A stretch of 64,000 bases of DNA, from assembly GCF_019264445.1 (NCBI RefSeq), contig NZ_JAHVAB010000069.1, forward strand, positions 46,523 to 110,522, given 5' to 3'. The notes under the pieces were generated by a model. That model did not search any database and was not told the origin of the DNA. It saw nothing but the letters and a program-made list of their open reading frames with translations. Shown here piece after piece: positions 8,028 through 17,370 of this stretch; positions within the stretch are counted from its first letter, which is position 1; every line of letters starts with the position of its first letter. A program made the translations under genes and the position numbers. This DNA is from Hydrogenophaga sp. (GTDB lineage: Bacteria; Pseudomonadota; Gammaproteobacteria; Burkholderiales; Burkholderiaceae_C).

Positions 8028-9227
8028 TTACAAGGCCTTCGGGCGTGGCGCAGGGCGCTGCAGCAGGGCCATCGAGACCGCCGCGCTCGCCGAGAGCGCG
8101 AGCATCAGCCAGCCCAGGTTCACCGCGCCGTCGTGCGGCACCAGCCCCACCACGAAGCCGCCCACCGCACCCATGAGCTGCTGCATGAGCCCCGCCACGG
8201 CGGCGGCCGCGCCGGCCAGCGCGGGCAGCAGGCCCACCGTGCCGATCAGCGTGGGCGGCACCAGCAGGCCATGCCCCAGGCCCAGCAACAGCAGTGGCAG
8301 CGACAGCGCCAGCGCGGTGTCCACACCCGCCAGCGCGAGCGCGAGCATGAGCGCAATGCCCACCAGCGCACAGGCCTGCCCCACGCGCATCACCCGGCGC
8401 TCGCCCACGCGGTGCACCAGGTGCGTGGTGAGGTAGTTGCCCACGATGTAGGACAGCGGCACCACCATGATGTGGTACCCGATGCCTGCCGGCCCCACGC
8501 CATAGCTGCCCAGCACGATGGGTGCACCGGCCAGGAAGGCATAGAAGGTGGCGGTGGTCATGGAGAGCAGCGCCACGTACAGCAGGAAGCTGGGCTCGCG
8601 CGCCAGTCGCGCATACGACGAGGCCATGTCGCGCAGCCAGTGCGTCTGTTGCGGCTCGGTGCGTGCGGGGTGATCGGGCAGGCCGCGCCAGGCCGCCACG
8701 AACATCACCACCGACAACACCGTGAGCAACACGAAGTTGGCCTGCCAGCCCACGCGCACATGCAGCTGCCCGCCCAGGATGGTGGCCAGCGGCGGCACCA
8801 GCCCCATGGCCATGCCGATGTAGGCCATCACGCGGGTGCGCTCGGGGCCATCGAAGAGGTCCTGCACCATCGCGCGGCCCACCACCATGCCGGCCGCGCA
8901 GCCTGCGCCCTGCAGCACGCGCGCGGCGGTGAGCAGGGTGAGGTCGGTGGCCAGCGCGGCCAGCAGAGAGCCCAGGCCACCCAGCGCGATGCCCAGCAAC
9001 AGGATCTTCTTGCGCCCGAGCCGGTCCGACAGCGGCCCGTACAGCAGCTGCAACCCGCCATACGCCACCACATAGCCGCTGAAGGTGAGCTGCACCGCCG
9101 CCTGCGTGGAACCGAAGATCGCGCCCCATTCCTGCATCGACGGAATGCAGATGGTCATGGCGAGCAAGCCGAAGGCGAGCTGGGCAACGAGGTTGGCGAT
9201 CAGGGGTCCGTGGCGGGGCGATGACAT
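8028..9227 (-). CDS. MFS transporter, Bcr/CflA-like drug:proton antiporter
   Basis: A 399-residue protein with 12 predicted membrane segments. The MFS motif A (GPLSDRLGRKKILL) is between TM2 and TM3, and RVLQGAGCAAGMVVGRAMVQD in TM4 is typical of Bcr/CflA multidrug exporters. It lies upstream of and on the same strand as the hemolysin/diiron-oxidase operon, 151 bases away, so it could export that pathway's product; this is inference from position only. It is divergent from the Mrp operon (112-base gap). Confidence 0.9.
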   Translation of the reverse strand: MSSPRHGPLIANLVAQLAFGLLAMTICIPSMQEWGAIFGSTQAAVQLTFSGYVVAYGGLQLLYGPLSDRLGRKKILLLGIALGGLGSLLAALATDLTLLTAARVLQGAGCAAGMVVGRAMVQDLFDGPERTRVMAYIGMAMGLVPPLATILGGQLHVRVGWQANFVLLTVLSVVMFVAAWRGLPDHPARTEPQQTHWLRDMASSYARLAREPSFLLYVALLSMTTATFYAFLAGAPIVLGSYGVGPAGIGYHIMVVPLSYIVGNYLTTHLVHRVGERRVMRVGQACALVGIALMLALALAGVDTALALSLPLLLLGLGHGLLVPPTLIGTVGLLPALAGAAAAVAGLMQQLMGAVGGFVVGLVPHDGAVNLGWLMLALSASAAVSMALLQRPAPRPKAL

Positions 9228-9339
9228 GGGGCGTGAGGTGAAAGCGAGCGGCGCATCCTGCCACAGATGACGCCCTTCGAACCATCGCTGCGGAACCCCC
9301 GGGGGGTATGCGCACTCATGCCACTAAACTCGAACGCCC

Positions 9340-12288
9340 ATGCATGTGTCCCTGATCTTCCTTGTCGCCCTGCCTTTCGTGGGCAGCCTGCTTGCAGCGC
9401 TGCTGCCCGCGAACGCGCGCAACACCGAATCCACACTCGCTGGCGCCATCGCACTGTTCTGCGCCGTGCAGGCCGCGATGTACTTCCCCGAAGTGGCCAA
9501 CGGTGGCGTGATCCGGCAGGAATTCGTCTGGCTGCCTTCGCTCGGTTTGAACTTCGTGCTGCGCATGGACGGCTTTGCGTGGATGTTCTCCATGCTGGTG
9601 CTGGGCATCGGTTCGCTGGTGGTGCTGTACGCGCGCTACTACATGTCGCCCGACGACCCGGTGCCGCGCTTCTTCTCGTTCCTGCTGGCCTTCATGGGCG
9701 CCATGAGCGGCGTGGTGCTCTCGGGCAACCTCGTGCAGCTGGTGCTGTTCTGGGAGCTCACCAGCCTGTTCTCGTTCCTGCTGATCGGCTACTGGCACCA
9801 CCGGCGCGACGCGCGCCGCGGTGCGCGCATGGCGCTGACCGTGACCGGCGCGGGCGGCCTGTGCCTGCTGGCCGGCGTGCTGGTGCTCGGGCACATCGTG
9901 GGCAGCTACGACCTGGACGTGGTGCTGCGGGCGGGCGATGTGGTGCGCGCCCATCCGCTCTACAGCACGGCGCTGATCCTCATCCTGCTGGGTGCACTCA
10001 CCAAGAGCGCGCAGTTCCCGTTCCACTTCTGGCTGCCACACGCCATGGCCGCGCCCACACCGGTCTCGGCCTACCTGCACTCGGCCACCATGGTGAAGGC
10101 GGGCGTGTTCCTGCTCGCGCGGCTGTGGCCCGTGCTCGCCGGCACAGACGAGTGGTTCTGGATCGTCACCTGCTCGGGCCTGGTCACGCTGCTCATTGGC
10201 GGCTTCGCGGCGATCTTCCAGAACGACCTCAAGGGCCTGCTGGCGTACTCCACCATTTCGCACCTCGGCCTGATCACCACCCTGCTGGGCATGAACAGCC
10301 CGCTGGCCGCCGTGGCCGCCGTCTTCCACATCATCAACCACGCCACCTTCAAGGCCTCGCTGTTCATGGCCGTGGGCATCATCGACCACGAGGCCGGTAC
10401 GCGCGACATCCGGCGCCTCTCGGGTCTGGCGCGCTACATGCCCGTGACGGCCACGCTCACCATGGTGGCCGGTGCCGCCATGGCCGGCGTGCCGCTGCTC
10501 AACGGCTTCATCTCCAAGGAGATGTTCTTCACCGAAGCGGTGTTCGTGAGCGCGGCGCCCTGGTTCCAGAAAGTGCTGCCCACGGCAGCGGTGGTGGCGG
10601 GCATGTTCAGCGTGGCGTACTCGCTGCGCTTCACCGCGCGCGTGTTCTTCGGCCCCGACACCTGCGCCAGCCTGCCGCGCGTGCCCCACGAGCCGCCGCA
10701 CTGGATGCGCGTGCCCATCGAGGTGCTGGTGCTGGCCTGCCTGGTGGTGGGCATCGTGCCGCAGTGGTCGATCCAGCACATCCTGGGCACGGCGGCACTG
10801 CCGGTGGTGGGTGGCGCACTGCCCGAGTTCGACCTCGCGGTGTGGCACGGCTTCAACCTCCCGCTGTGGATGAGCTTTCTCGCGCTGGCCGGCGGCATCG
10901 TGCTGTACCTGATGCTGCGCCGCCCGATCCAGAGCGGGCGCATCCAGCGCACGCCGCTGGTGGGCCTGCTCAATGGCAAGCGCATGTTCCTGCACACCAT
11001 GGCCCGCCTGACGGCCGCCAGCCGCAGCGCCCTGCGTCTGCTGGGCACGCGGCGCCTGCAGCCCCAGCTCTTCCTGCTGGTGCTGGTGACGGTGGTGGCC
11101 GCCGTGGTGGCCTTCCGCACGGCCGTGCCCGACCCCGCGCTCACGCTGGGAGACCGCACGCTGCTGACGTTCTCGCCGATGTTCGCGCTGCTGTGGGTGG
11201 TGGGCGTGGGCGCGGCGGTGGGCGCGGTGTGGCAGGCCAAGTACCACCGGCTCACGGCGCTGGCGCTCATGAGCGTGTCGGGCCTCACCACCGTGATCAC
11301 CTTTGCCTGGTTCTCCGCACCCGACCTGGCGCTCACGCAGCTTTCGGTGGAGGCCGTGACCACCGTGCTCATCCTGCTGGGCCTGCGCTGGCTGCCCAAG
11401 CGGCTCGAAGTGCAGGACCAGCGTGAACCGCTGTGGGAGCGTGCGAAAGCGCGCACACGGCGCACCCGCGACCTGCTGCTGGCGCTGGGCGCCGGTGGCG
11501 GCATGGCCCTGCTGTCGTATGCCGTGATGACGCGCAACTTCCCGCAGAGCATCTCGCCGTTTTTCCTCGAGCGCGCACTGCCCGAGGGCGGTGGCACCAA
11601 CGTGGTCAACGTGATGCTGGTGGACTTCCGCGGCTTTGACACGCTGGGCGAAATCACCGTGCTGGGCATCGTGGCGCTCACGGTGTATGCGCTGCTGCGC
11701 CGCTTCCGCCCCGCGCCCGAAAGCGCGGAGCTCACCGCCCAGCAAAAGGCCCTGCCGGCCGACCTGGACACCGACCTGGTGAACCCGCAGCTGGCCGAAG
11801 ACACCGCCATGGGCTACCTCATGGTGCCCGCCGTGCTGGTGCGCCTGCTGCTGCCCATTGCCGCCGTGATCGCGGTGTACCTGTTCATGCGCGGCCACAA
11901 CGAACCCGGCGGCGGCTTCGTGGCCGGTCTGGTGCTCTCCACCGCCTTCATCCTGCAGTACATTGTCTCGGGCACGCAGTGGGTCGAGGCCCACATGCAG
12001 CTCATGCCGCAGCGCTGGATTGCCGCAGGCCTGCTGATCGCCACCGCCACCGGCCTGGGGGCGTTCTGGTTCGGTTATCCGTTCCTCACCACCCACACAG
12101 CCCACCTGGACCTGCCGCTGCTCGGCGAGATTCACGTGGCCAGCGCGCTGTTCTACGACATCGGCGTCTTCACCCTGGTGGTGGGCGCCACCCTGCTCAT
12201 CCTCACTGCGCTGGGCCACCAGTCGGTGCGCGGCCACCGCCGTGCCAAGGCGGCCGAGCAGGACACCGCACAAGAAGGAGCTGCCTGA
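9340..12288 (+). CDS. mnhA: Monovalent cation/H+ antiporter subunit A, fused A-B type (Mrp/Pha)
   Basis: A 982-residue inner-membrane protein. Residues about 1-500 are the NuoL/MrpA-like proton-conducting domain, with the conserved glutamate in LFWELTSLFSF and lysines in LTKSAQFPFHFWLPHAM. About 600-780 is the MrpA C-terminal region. From about residue 824 there is a full MrpB domain (LFMRGHNEPGGGFVAGLVLS). The A-B fusion is that of rhizobial PhaAB. It drives Na+ or K+ export against proton uptake with subunits C-G and serves alkali and salt tolerance. A TAAACT -10-like element lies just before ATG 9340. The stop overlaps the start of subunit C. Confidence 0.95.
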   Translation: MHVSLIFLVALPFVGSLLAALLPANARNTESTLAGAIALFCAVQAAMYFPEVANGGVIRQEFVWLPSLGLNFVLRMDGFAWMFSMLVLGIGSLVVLYARYYMSPDDPVPRFFSFLLAFMGAMSGVVLSGNLVQLVLFWELTSLFSFLLIGYWHHRRDARRGARMALTVTGAGGLCLLAGVLVLGHIVGSYDLDVVLRAGDVVRAHPLYSTALILILLGALTKSAQFPFHFWLPHAMAAPTPVSAYLHSATMVKAGVFLLARLWPVLAGTDEWFWIVTCSGLVTLLIGGFAAIFQNDLKGLLAYSTISHLGLITTLLGMNSPLAAVAAVFHIINHATFKASLFMAVGIIDHEAGTRDIRRLSGLARYMPVTATLTMVAGAAMAGVPLLNGFISKEMFFTEAVFVSAAPWFQKVLPTAAVVAGMFSVAYSLRFTARVFFGPDTCASLPRVPHEPPHWMRVPIEVLVLACLVVGIVPQWSIQHILGTAALPVVGGALPEFDLAVWHGFNLPLWMSFLALAGGIVLYLMLRRPIQSGRIQRTPLVGLLNGKRMFLHTMARLTAASRSALRLLGTRRLQPQLFLLVLVTVVAAVVAFRTAVPDPALTLGDRTLLTFSPMFALLWVVGVGAAVGAVWQAKYHRLTALALMSVSGLTTVITFAWFSAPDLALTQLSVEAVTTVLILLGLRWLPKRLEVQDQREPLWERAKARTRRTRDLLLALGAGGGMALLSYAVMTRNFPQSISPFFLERALPEGGGTNVVNVMLVDFRGFDTLGEITVLGIVALTVYALLRRFRPAPESAELTAQQKALPADLDTDLVNPQLAEDTAMGYLMVPAVLVRLLLPIAAVIAVYLFMRGHNEPGGGFVAGLVLSTAFILQYIVSGTQWVEAHMQLMPQRWIAAGLLIATATGLGAFWFGYPFLTTHTAHLDLPLLGEIHVASALFYDIGVFTLVVGATLLILTALGHQSVRGHRRAKAAEQDTAQEGAA

Positions 12289-12632
12289 TGGAACTCGTCA
12301 TGGCCCTGGCCATCGGGGCCCTCACCGCCTGCGGCGTGTGGCTGATGCTGCGCCCGCGCACCTACCAGGTCATCATGGGCCTGTGCCTGCTGAGCTACGG
12401 CGTCAACCTGTTCATCTTCAGCATGGGCCGCCTCTCGGTCGACAGCGAGCCGGTGCTCACCCCGGGCCTGGAAGCCACGCTCATGCAGTACGACGACCCG
12501 ATGCCGCAGGCGCTGGTGCTCACCGCCATCGTCATCGGCTTTGCCATGACGGCACTCTTCCTCGTCGTGCTGCTCGCGCAGCGCGGCTTCTTCGGCAATG
12601 ACCATGTGGACGGACAGGGGGACGCCGAGTGA
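12288..12632 (+). CDS. mnhC: Cation/H+ antiporter subunit C (Mrp/Pha)
   Basis: A 114-residue NuoK-like protein with three membrane segments. The first contains LMLRPRTYQVIMGLCLLSYG, and the third PQALVLTAIVIGFAMTALFL, which is diagnostic of MrpC/NuoK. It starts within the stop of mnhA (TGATG) and ends in a GTGA overlap with mnhD, so the whole operon is translationally coupled. Confidence 0.95.
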   Translation: MELVMALAIGALTACGVWLMLRPRTYQVIMGLCLLSYGVNLFIFSMGRLSVDSEPVLTPGLEATLMQYDDPMPQALVLTAIVIGFAMTALFLVVLLAQRGFFGNDHVDGQGDAE

Positions 12633-14350
12633 GTGGAGGACCGATGCAGTCGATCACCGCGGCGCTCATGCCGCACCTGATGATCGCCCCCATCCTGGTG
12701 CCGCTGATCACGGCCTGCCTGATGCTGTTCCTGCGCGAAGGCAAGCACCGCACCAAGGCCACGCTGAGTCTGTCGGCCGCGGTGCTCAACCTCGTGATCG
12801 CGGTGGCGCTGCTGCTGTGGGGCAAGCAAAGCGATGGCCCCAGTGCGTTTGGCGTGTACCTGCCCTCGAACTGGGACGTGCCCTACGGCATCGTGCTGGT
12901 GCTGGACCGCTTCTCGGCGCTGATGCTGCTGGTGGCCGCCATCGTCACCCTCATGGCATTGCTGTTTGCGCTGGCGCGCTGGCACAAGGCCGGTGCGCAC
13001 TTTCACCCGCTCATCCAGATCCAGATCATGGGCCTGAACGGTGCTTTCCTCACCGGGGACCTGTTCAACCTGTTCGTGTTCTTCGAGGTCATGCTGGCCG
13101 CCTCCTATGGCCTGCTGCTGCATGGCTCGGGCCCTTCGCGCGTCAAGTCGGGCCTGCAGTACATCGCGATCAACCTCGCGGCGTCCTCGCTGTTCCTGGT
13201 GGGCGCGTCCATGATCTACGGCGTCACGGGCACGCTCAACATGGCCGACCTCGCCGCGCGCATTCCGCAGGTGGCCGCGGCCGACCGCGCGCTGCTGCAC
13301 ACGGCCTGCGCCATCCTGGCCGTGGCTTTCCTGGCCAAGGCCGCCATGTGGCCGCTCAACTTCTGGCTGGTGCCCGCCTACTCGAGCGCGAGCGCGCCTT
13401 CGGCCGCGGTGTTTGCGTTGCTCACCAAGGTCGGCGTGTATGTGCTGCTGCGGCTCTCCACCCTGCTCTTTCCGCCCGAGGCCGGCAGCTCCGCCGGCTT
13501 TGGCAGCCAGTGGCTGCTGTGGGGCGGCATGGCCACGCTCGCCTTTGGCGCCATCGGGCTGCTGGCCTCGCAGCGGCCGGCGCGCCTGGCGGGCTACGCG
13601 GTCATCGTGTCTTCGGGCACGCTGCTGGCGGTGGTGGGCTTTGCACGGCCCGAGCTCACGGCGGCCGCGCTGTATTACCTGCCCAGCTCCACGCTGGCGG
13701 TGGCGGCGTTCTTCCTGCTGGGCGAGATCATGGAACGCTCGCGCACCGATCCCCACAGCCAGCGCGCACCGGAAGACGAAGAAGACCACCTGCCGTTCGC
13801 CCTGGCCGATCTGGAGATCGCCCGCACCGCCAACCTCGATGAAGACGAAGAGGTGCTGATCGGCCGCGCCATCCCCGCCTCCACCGCGCTGCTGGGCCTG
13901 GCCTTCATCTGCTGCACCGTGCTGGTGGCAGGCCTGCCGCCGCTCTCGGGCTTCATTGGCAAGTTCGCCATGCTCTCGGCCCTGCTGCCGCTGCCTGTGG
14001 AAGCCCCGCGTGTCGGCCTGGCCAGCTGGACCCTGCTGGTGCTGGTGATCGTCTCCGGCCTGTTTGCACTGGTCGCGCTCTCGCGCACCGGCATCCGCTT
14101 TTTCTGGGCCCCCATGGAGCGCGGCGGCCACCTGCTGCGCGTGGCCGAGTTCGTGCCGATCGCCGTGCTGATCGCCGCCTGTGTGCTGTTCACCGTGCGG
14201 GGCGAGGCCCTGATGCGCTACGCACAGGCCACCGCCACGTCGCTCTACCAGCCGCGCGGCTACATCGACGCGGTGTTCTCCACCAAACCCCTGCCCACCC
14301 CCACCAACGCCGAGCGCCTGGGCGTGCCGGTTTCGGAGACACGGCCATGA
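12629..14350 (+). CDS. mnhD: Cation/H+ antiporter subunit D (Mrp/Pha)
   Basis: A 573-residue NuoN/NuoL-like antiporter subunit with about 14 membrane segments. It has the conserved Glu in FNLFVFFEVMLAASYGL and the Lys in FLAKAAMWPLNFWLVPAYSS. An acidic cytoplasmic insertion at residues about 375-405 (PEDEEDHL, DEDEE) interrupts the membrane domain before the last helices. The GTG at 12629 overlaps the mnhC stop. The ATG at 12644 follows GGAGGA by only three bases and is the alternative start. Confidence 0.95.
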   Translation: MSGGPMQSITAALMPHLMIAPILVPLITACLMLFLREGKHRTKATLSLSAAVLNLVIAVALLLWGKQSDGPSAFGVYLPSNWDVPYGIVLVLDRFSALMLLVAAIVTLMALLFALARWHKAGAHFHPLIQIQIMGLNGAFLTGDLFNLFVFFEVMLAASYGLLLHGSGPSRVKSGLQYIAINLAASSLFLVGASMIYGVTGTLNMADLAARIPQVAAADRALLHTACAILAVAFLAKAAMWPLNFWLVPAYSSASAPSAAVFALLTKVGVYVLLRLSTLLFPPEAGSSAGFGSQWLLWGGMATLAFGAIGLLASQRPARLAGYAVIVSSGTLLAVVGFARPELTAAALYYLPSSTLAVAAFFLLGEIMERSRTDPHSQRAPEDEEDHLPFALADLEIARTANLDEDEEVLIGRAIPASTALLGLAFICCTVLVAGLPPLSGFIGKFAMLSALLPLPVEAPRVGLASWTLLVLVIVSGLFALVALSRTGIRFFWAPMERGGHLLRVAEFVPIAVLIAACVLFTVRGEALMRYAQATATSLYQPRGYIDAVFSTKPLPTPTNAERLGVPVSETRP

Positions 14351-14838
14351 TGCGGCGCCTCTTCCCTGCCCCGCTGCTGTCGCTGGCGCTGGTCGCGCTG
14401 TGGCTGGTGCTCAACAACCCCTACAGCCTGGGCCAGTGGCTCATGGCGCTGCTGCTGGGCGTGGTGGTGCCCTTGCTCACGCAATCGCTGCGCCCCACCC
14501 GCGCGCGCTTTCGCCATCCCTGGGTGGCCTTCAAGCTGTTCATGCACGTGGGTATGGACGTGATCGTGTGGAACTGGCGCGTGCTGCGCGGCACGCTGGG
14601 CCGGGGCCAGCGCATGCCCCAGGGTGGGTTCGTCACCGTGCCGCTGGACCTGCGCGACCCCAGCGGCCTGGCGGTGCTCGCCGCGATCATGTGCGTGATC
14701 CCGGGCACCATCTGGTCGGAACTCGCGCTCGACCGCAGCGCGCTGCTGGTGCACATGTTCGACCTCGAAGACGCGCAAGGCGAAATCGAGCTCATCAAGC
14801 ACCGCTACGAGCGCCCTTTGATGGAGATCTTCGAATGA
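14347..14838 (+). CDS. mnhE: Cation/H+ antiporter subunit E (Mrp/Pha)
   Basis: A 163-residue MrpE protein. Two N-terminal membrane segments (LLSLALVALWLVLNN and the next) are followed by a soluble domain with the family pattern VIVWNWRVLRG and MCVIPGTIWSEL, and the final DLEDAQGEIELIKHRYE helix. It overlaps its neighbours by four bases on both sides. Confidence 0.95.
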   Translation: MMRRLFPAPLLSLALVALWLVLNNPYSLGQWLMALLLGVVVPLLTQSLRPTRARFRHPWVAFKLFMHVGMDVIVWNWRVLRGTLGRGQRMPQGGFVTVPLDLRDPSGLAVLAAIMCVIPGTIWSELALDRSALLVHMFDLEDAQGEIELIKHRYERPLMEIFE

Positions 14839-15113
14839 GCCCCTTCCTGTTCGGCGCCATCGTCTTCACGCTGGCCTGCTATGTGCTCGCCATGGCGCTG
14901 GCGCTCCTGCGCCTGTACCGCGGCCCGTCGGCCCAGGACCGCGTGCTGGCCATGGACCTGATCTACACCATCGGCATGCTCGTGCTGATGGTGCTGGCCA
15001 TCCGCTACCGCAGTGCGATGTATTTCGAGGCCGCACTGCTGATTTCCGTCTTCGGCTTCGTGAGCTCGGCGGCCATGGCCAAATTCCTGCTGCGCGGCGA
15101 GGTGATCGAATGA
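14835..15113 (+). CDS. mnhF: Cation/H+ antiporter subunit F (Mrp/Pha)
   Basis: A 92-residue MrpF protein with three membrane helices. RLYRGPSAQDRVLAMDLI is the family signature between helices 1 and 2. Starts in an ATGA overlap with mnhE and ends overlapping mnhG. Confidence 0.94.
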   Translation: MSPFLFGAIVFTLACYVLAMALALLRLYRGPSAQDRVLAMDLIYTIGMLVLMVLAIRYRSAMYFEAALLISVFGFVSSAAMAKFLLRGEVIE

Positions 15114-15517
15114 TGATGCCCGCCGGCGTGTCCCTCTGGGCCGAGATTCCCGTGGCGCTGCTGCTGGTGCTCAGCGGCCTGTTCACGCTCACCGCCGCCA
15201 TTGGCGTGGTGCGCTTCAAGACCTTCTTCCAGCGCATGCACCCGCCGGCGCTGGCCTTCAGCTTCTCGGCCTGGTGCGTCACGCTGGCCAGCATCATTTA
15301 CTTTTCGGCGCAAGACGAGCGGCTCTCGCTGCACGCCTGGCTGATCATCATCTTCCTCGCGCTGACGGTGCCCGTCACCACCATCCTGCTGGCGCGCACC
15401 GAGCTGTTCCGCCGCCGCAATGGCCACCCCGGCACGGACGACATCCCGCCCTCGATCACCCAGGTGAAGCCGCCGCCGGCCCGCGCCGCCGACGACGCCA
15501 CGCCGGAGACACGCTGA
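15110..15517 (+). CDS. mnhG: Cation/H+ antiporter subunit G (Mrp/Pha)
   Basis: A 135-residue MrpG protein with three membrane helices. GVVRFKTFFQRMHPPALAFS is the family signature, and a hydrophilic C-terminal tail follows RTELFRRRNG. Three consecutive ATG codons (15110, 15113, 15116) make the exact start uncertain by two residues. It is the last gene of the operon; a short GC hairpin follows. Confidence 0.94.
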   Translation: MMMPAGVSLWAEIPVALLLVLSGLFTLTAAIGVVRFKTFFQRMHPPALAFSFSAWCVTLASIIYFSAQDERLSLHAWLIIIFLALTVPVTTILLARTELFRRRNGHPGTDDIPPSITQVKPPPARAADDATPETR

Positions 15518-15527
15518 GGCCGCACCA

Positions 15528-15542
15528 CCCCGCTGGCCGGGG
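15528..15542. terminator. GC hairpin between the Mrp operon and the convergent hydrolase gene
   Basis: CCCCG-CTGGC-CGGGG forms a five-base-pair stem in the 39-base convergent gap. There is no T tract, so it could act only as a weak or factor-assisted end for both transcripts. Confidence 0.28.
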
Positions 15543-15556
15543 CGGCGCCGAACGGC

Positions 15557-16327
15557 TCAGCGAGCCAGGTGCGCCAGGAGCAGGCGCGCGAATTCGGCCG
15601 GCCGTTCCACCGGGGGAAAGTGCCCGCAGTCCAGCAGCACCGCTTGGGCCGACGGCAGCGCATCGGCCAGTGCGTGCTGTTTCTCGGGTGGGCACAGCGG
15701 GTCGTCCTGCCCGGCCACCACCATGGTGGGGGCGCGCACATGCGCCAGCCGGTCTGTCAGGTCCGCATCGCGCAGCACGGCCACCGCACCCGCGTAGCCC
15801 ACCGGGCTCATGGTCTCGAACACCTCGCGCAGCGTCGCCACCATCGGGTCGGCGCGCTCGCGGAAGGCCGCACTGAACATGCGCTCGACCATGGGCCCGG
15901 CCAGCGGCGCCATGCCCGACTGCAGCGCGGCCTGACGCCGCCCGTCCCAGCCGTTGGGCGGCGGCGCCACGCGCGGCGCACTTGAGCTCACCACGACGCG
16001 GTTCACGCGCTCGCCCGCACGCGCCGCCACCGCCAGGGCCACCATGCCGCCCAGCGACACCCCGCACAGGTCAAAACTCGCCAGGCCGTGGGCATCGGCC
16101 ACGGCCAGCAGATCGTCGGCGAGCTGATCGATGTCGTAGTCCCCGGGCGTCACCGCGCTGGCGCCGTGGCCCCGCAGGTCGCAGCGCAGCACCGGCATGC
16201 GCCCTTGCAGGTGCGGCAGCAGCGGGTCCCAGAAGCGCAGCGAGGCGCCAATGGGGTGCACCAGCACGAGTGCGCGGCCCGGGCCAGGCGTGGTTTCGCT
16301 GTGCAGGTGGGGGGTCGGGTCGGTCAC
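15557..16327 (-). CDS. Alpha/beta hydrolase, 3-oxoadipate enol-lactonase-like
   Basis: A 256-residue hydrolase. The oxyanion-hole motif is HPIG (24-27), and the nucleophile elbow GVSLGG puts Ser91 in place. The acid is in VVAGQDDPLCPP and the catalytic His236 in DCGHFPP. Length and the opening resemble PcaD/enol-lactonases of aromatic catabolism. It lies ten bases downstream of the LysR gene on the same strand and so is probably cotranscribed with it, in keeping with a role in the neighbouring aromatic-degradation island; the true substrate is unknown. Confidence 0.85.
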   Translation of the reverse strand: MTDPTPHLHSETTPGPGRALVLVHPIGASLRFWDPLLPHLQGRMPVLRCDLRGHGASAVTPGDYDIDQLADDLLAVADAHGLASFDLCGVSLGGMVALAVAARAGERVNRVVVSSSAPRVAPPPNGWDGRRQAALQSGMAPLAGPMVERMFSAAFRERADPMVATLREVFETMSPVGYAGAVAVLRDADLTDRLAHVRAPTMVVAGQDDPLCPPEKQHALADALPSAQAVLLDCGHFPPVERPAEFARLLLAHLAR

Positions 16328-16337
16328 GGGGGTCTCC

Positions 16338-17267
16338 TCAGTGTTGAAGTTGGGGGTATTCGCGAAGCTGCGCGGTGAACGCCGCCAGAAAGGTGCGGGC
16401 CGCTTCGGTGGTGTGTGTGCCTTTGCGGGACAGCGCGTAGAAGTCCAGCGGCACTTCGGGATCGGTCATCACGGACACATGCACCGCATAACGGCTGCAG
16501 GCACCCTGCACAAAGGCGGGCATCACCGCAGCGCCATAGCCGGCCTCGACCATCGCCACCACGCTGTGCAGGTGGTTGAAGGTGGTGCGCGCTTCGTTGG
16601 CCCGGCCCATCTCGCGCAGCCGCAGGTCGATCAGTTGCTGGATCGGGTTGCCCACGGGCAGCCCGATCAGGGGCACCTCGGCCAGGTCGGACCAGCTCAC
16701 GCGGCTGCGCTGAAGGCGCCTGGGCGCACCGCCTGCGACAGGCCATTCGCGCGGGCTCACGCACACCAGCGGCAACGAGAGCAGCCGCTGCCGCCGCATG
16801 CCCGAGCCCGCCTTGAACTGGATGCCCAGCGCCATGTCGACCTCGCCCGAGAGCACCAGCGCCTCGATCTGGCTTCGGTCCACATCGCGCACCTGCACCC
16901 GAATGCCGGGCTGCGAGGCTTGCAGGTTGCCGAGCACCACCGGCATGACGCTGGAGCACACCAGGGGCGTGGCCGCCACCGTGAGCGAGCGCGCCACATC
17001 CACCGAAAGCTTGTCGAGCCGGCCGGCGATGTCGGACCACTCGCGCAGCATGCGCTCGGCCACCGGTACCAGCTGGCGACCGCCTTCGGTGAGCGTCACC
17101 GAGCGGGTAGTGCGGTCAAACAGACGCAACCCCAGCTGCGTTTCCATTTCGCGCAGCAGCAGGCTCAGCCCGGCCTGCGACAGGTGGACCTGCTCGGCCG
17201 CTCGGGTCACGCTTTGCAGGCGCGCCACGGCCAGAAACGCCTGCAGTTGTCGGGTGCTCACATTCAT
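16338..17267 (-). CDS. LysR-family transcriptional regulator
   Basis: A 309-residue LTTR. The N-terminal winged helix-turn-helix (residues 1-65) includes QLQAFLAVARLQSVTRAAEQ and LSQAGLSLLLREMETQLG. The substrate-binding domain runs from about 90 to 300 and includes VAATPLVCSSVMP. It is divergent from the flavin hydroxylase gene with a 103-base gap that holds a perfect TTGAT-N11-ATCAA box, so it very probably activates that gene in response to a pathway metabolite and controls its own synthesis. Confidence 0.93.
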   Translation of the reverse strand: MNVSTRQLQAFLAVARLQSVTRAAEQVHLSQAGLSLLLREMETQLGLRLFDRTTRSVTLTEGGRQLVPVAERMLREWSDIAGRLDKLSVDVARSLTVAATPLVCSSVMPVVLGNLQASQPGIRVQVRDVDRSQIEALVLSGEVDMALGIQFKAGSGMRRQRLLSLPLVCVSPREWPVAGGAPRRLQRSRVSWSDLAEVPLIGLPVGNPIQQLIDLRLREMGRANEARTTFNHLHSVVAMVEAGYGAAVMPAFVQGACSRYAVHVSVMTDPEVPLDFYALSRKGTHTTEAARTFLAAFTAQLREYPQLQH

Positions 17268-17333
17268 AAGCGATGCAAATCAATCCATTTCATAAACCAA
17301 CTTCCCCTATGGACGTCATGGTGGTGCAATTCG

Positions 17334-17347
17334 GTTGATGTTGCAAC
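17334..17347. promoter_or_regulatory. Candidate MarR operator 1 (GTTG-N6-CAAC)
   Basis: GTTGATGTTGCAAC. It shares the dyad found six more times at the promoters of this island, and overlaps the LysR box. Being part of a LysR box, this copy is the least certain MarR site. Confidence 0.4.
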
Positions 17348-17355
17348 CATATCAA
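17335..17355. promoter_or_regulatory. LysR-type T-N11-A box in front of the flavin hydroxylase
   Basis: TTGAT (17335-17339), eleven bases, then ATCAA (17351-17355): a perfect dyad of the form bound by LysR regulators. It lies 16 bases before the hydroxylase ATG and 68 bases before the divergent lysR ATG. It overlaps a GTTG-N6-CAAC dyad. Confidence 0.6.
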
Positions 17356-17370
17356 GAAAGTTCAGGAACC

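Noticed and set aside
9316..12273. Very long open frame antisense to the Mrp subunit A gene
   Set aside because: It mirrors the GC-rich codon pattern of the plus-strand gene, is rich in His/Gln/Gly/Arg and shows no protein family signature.
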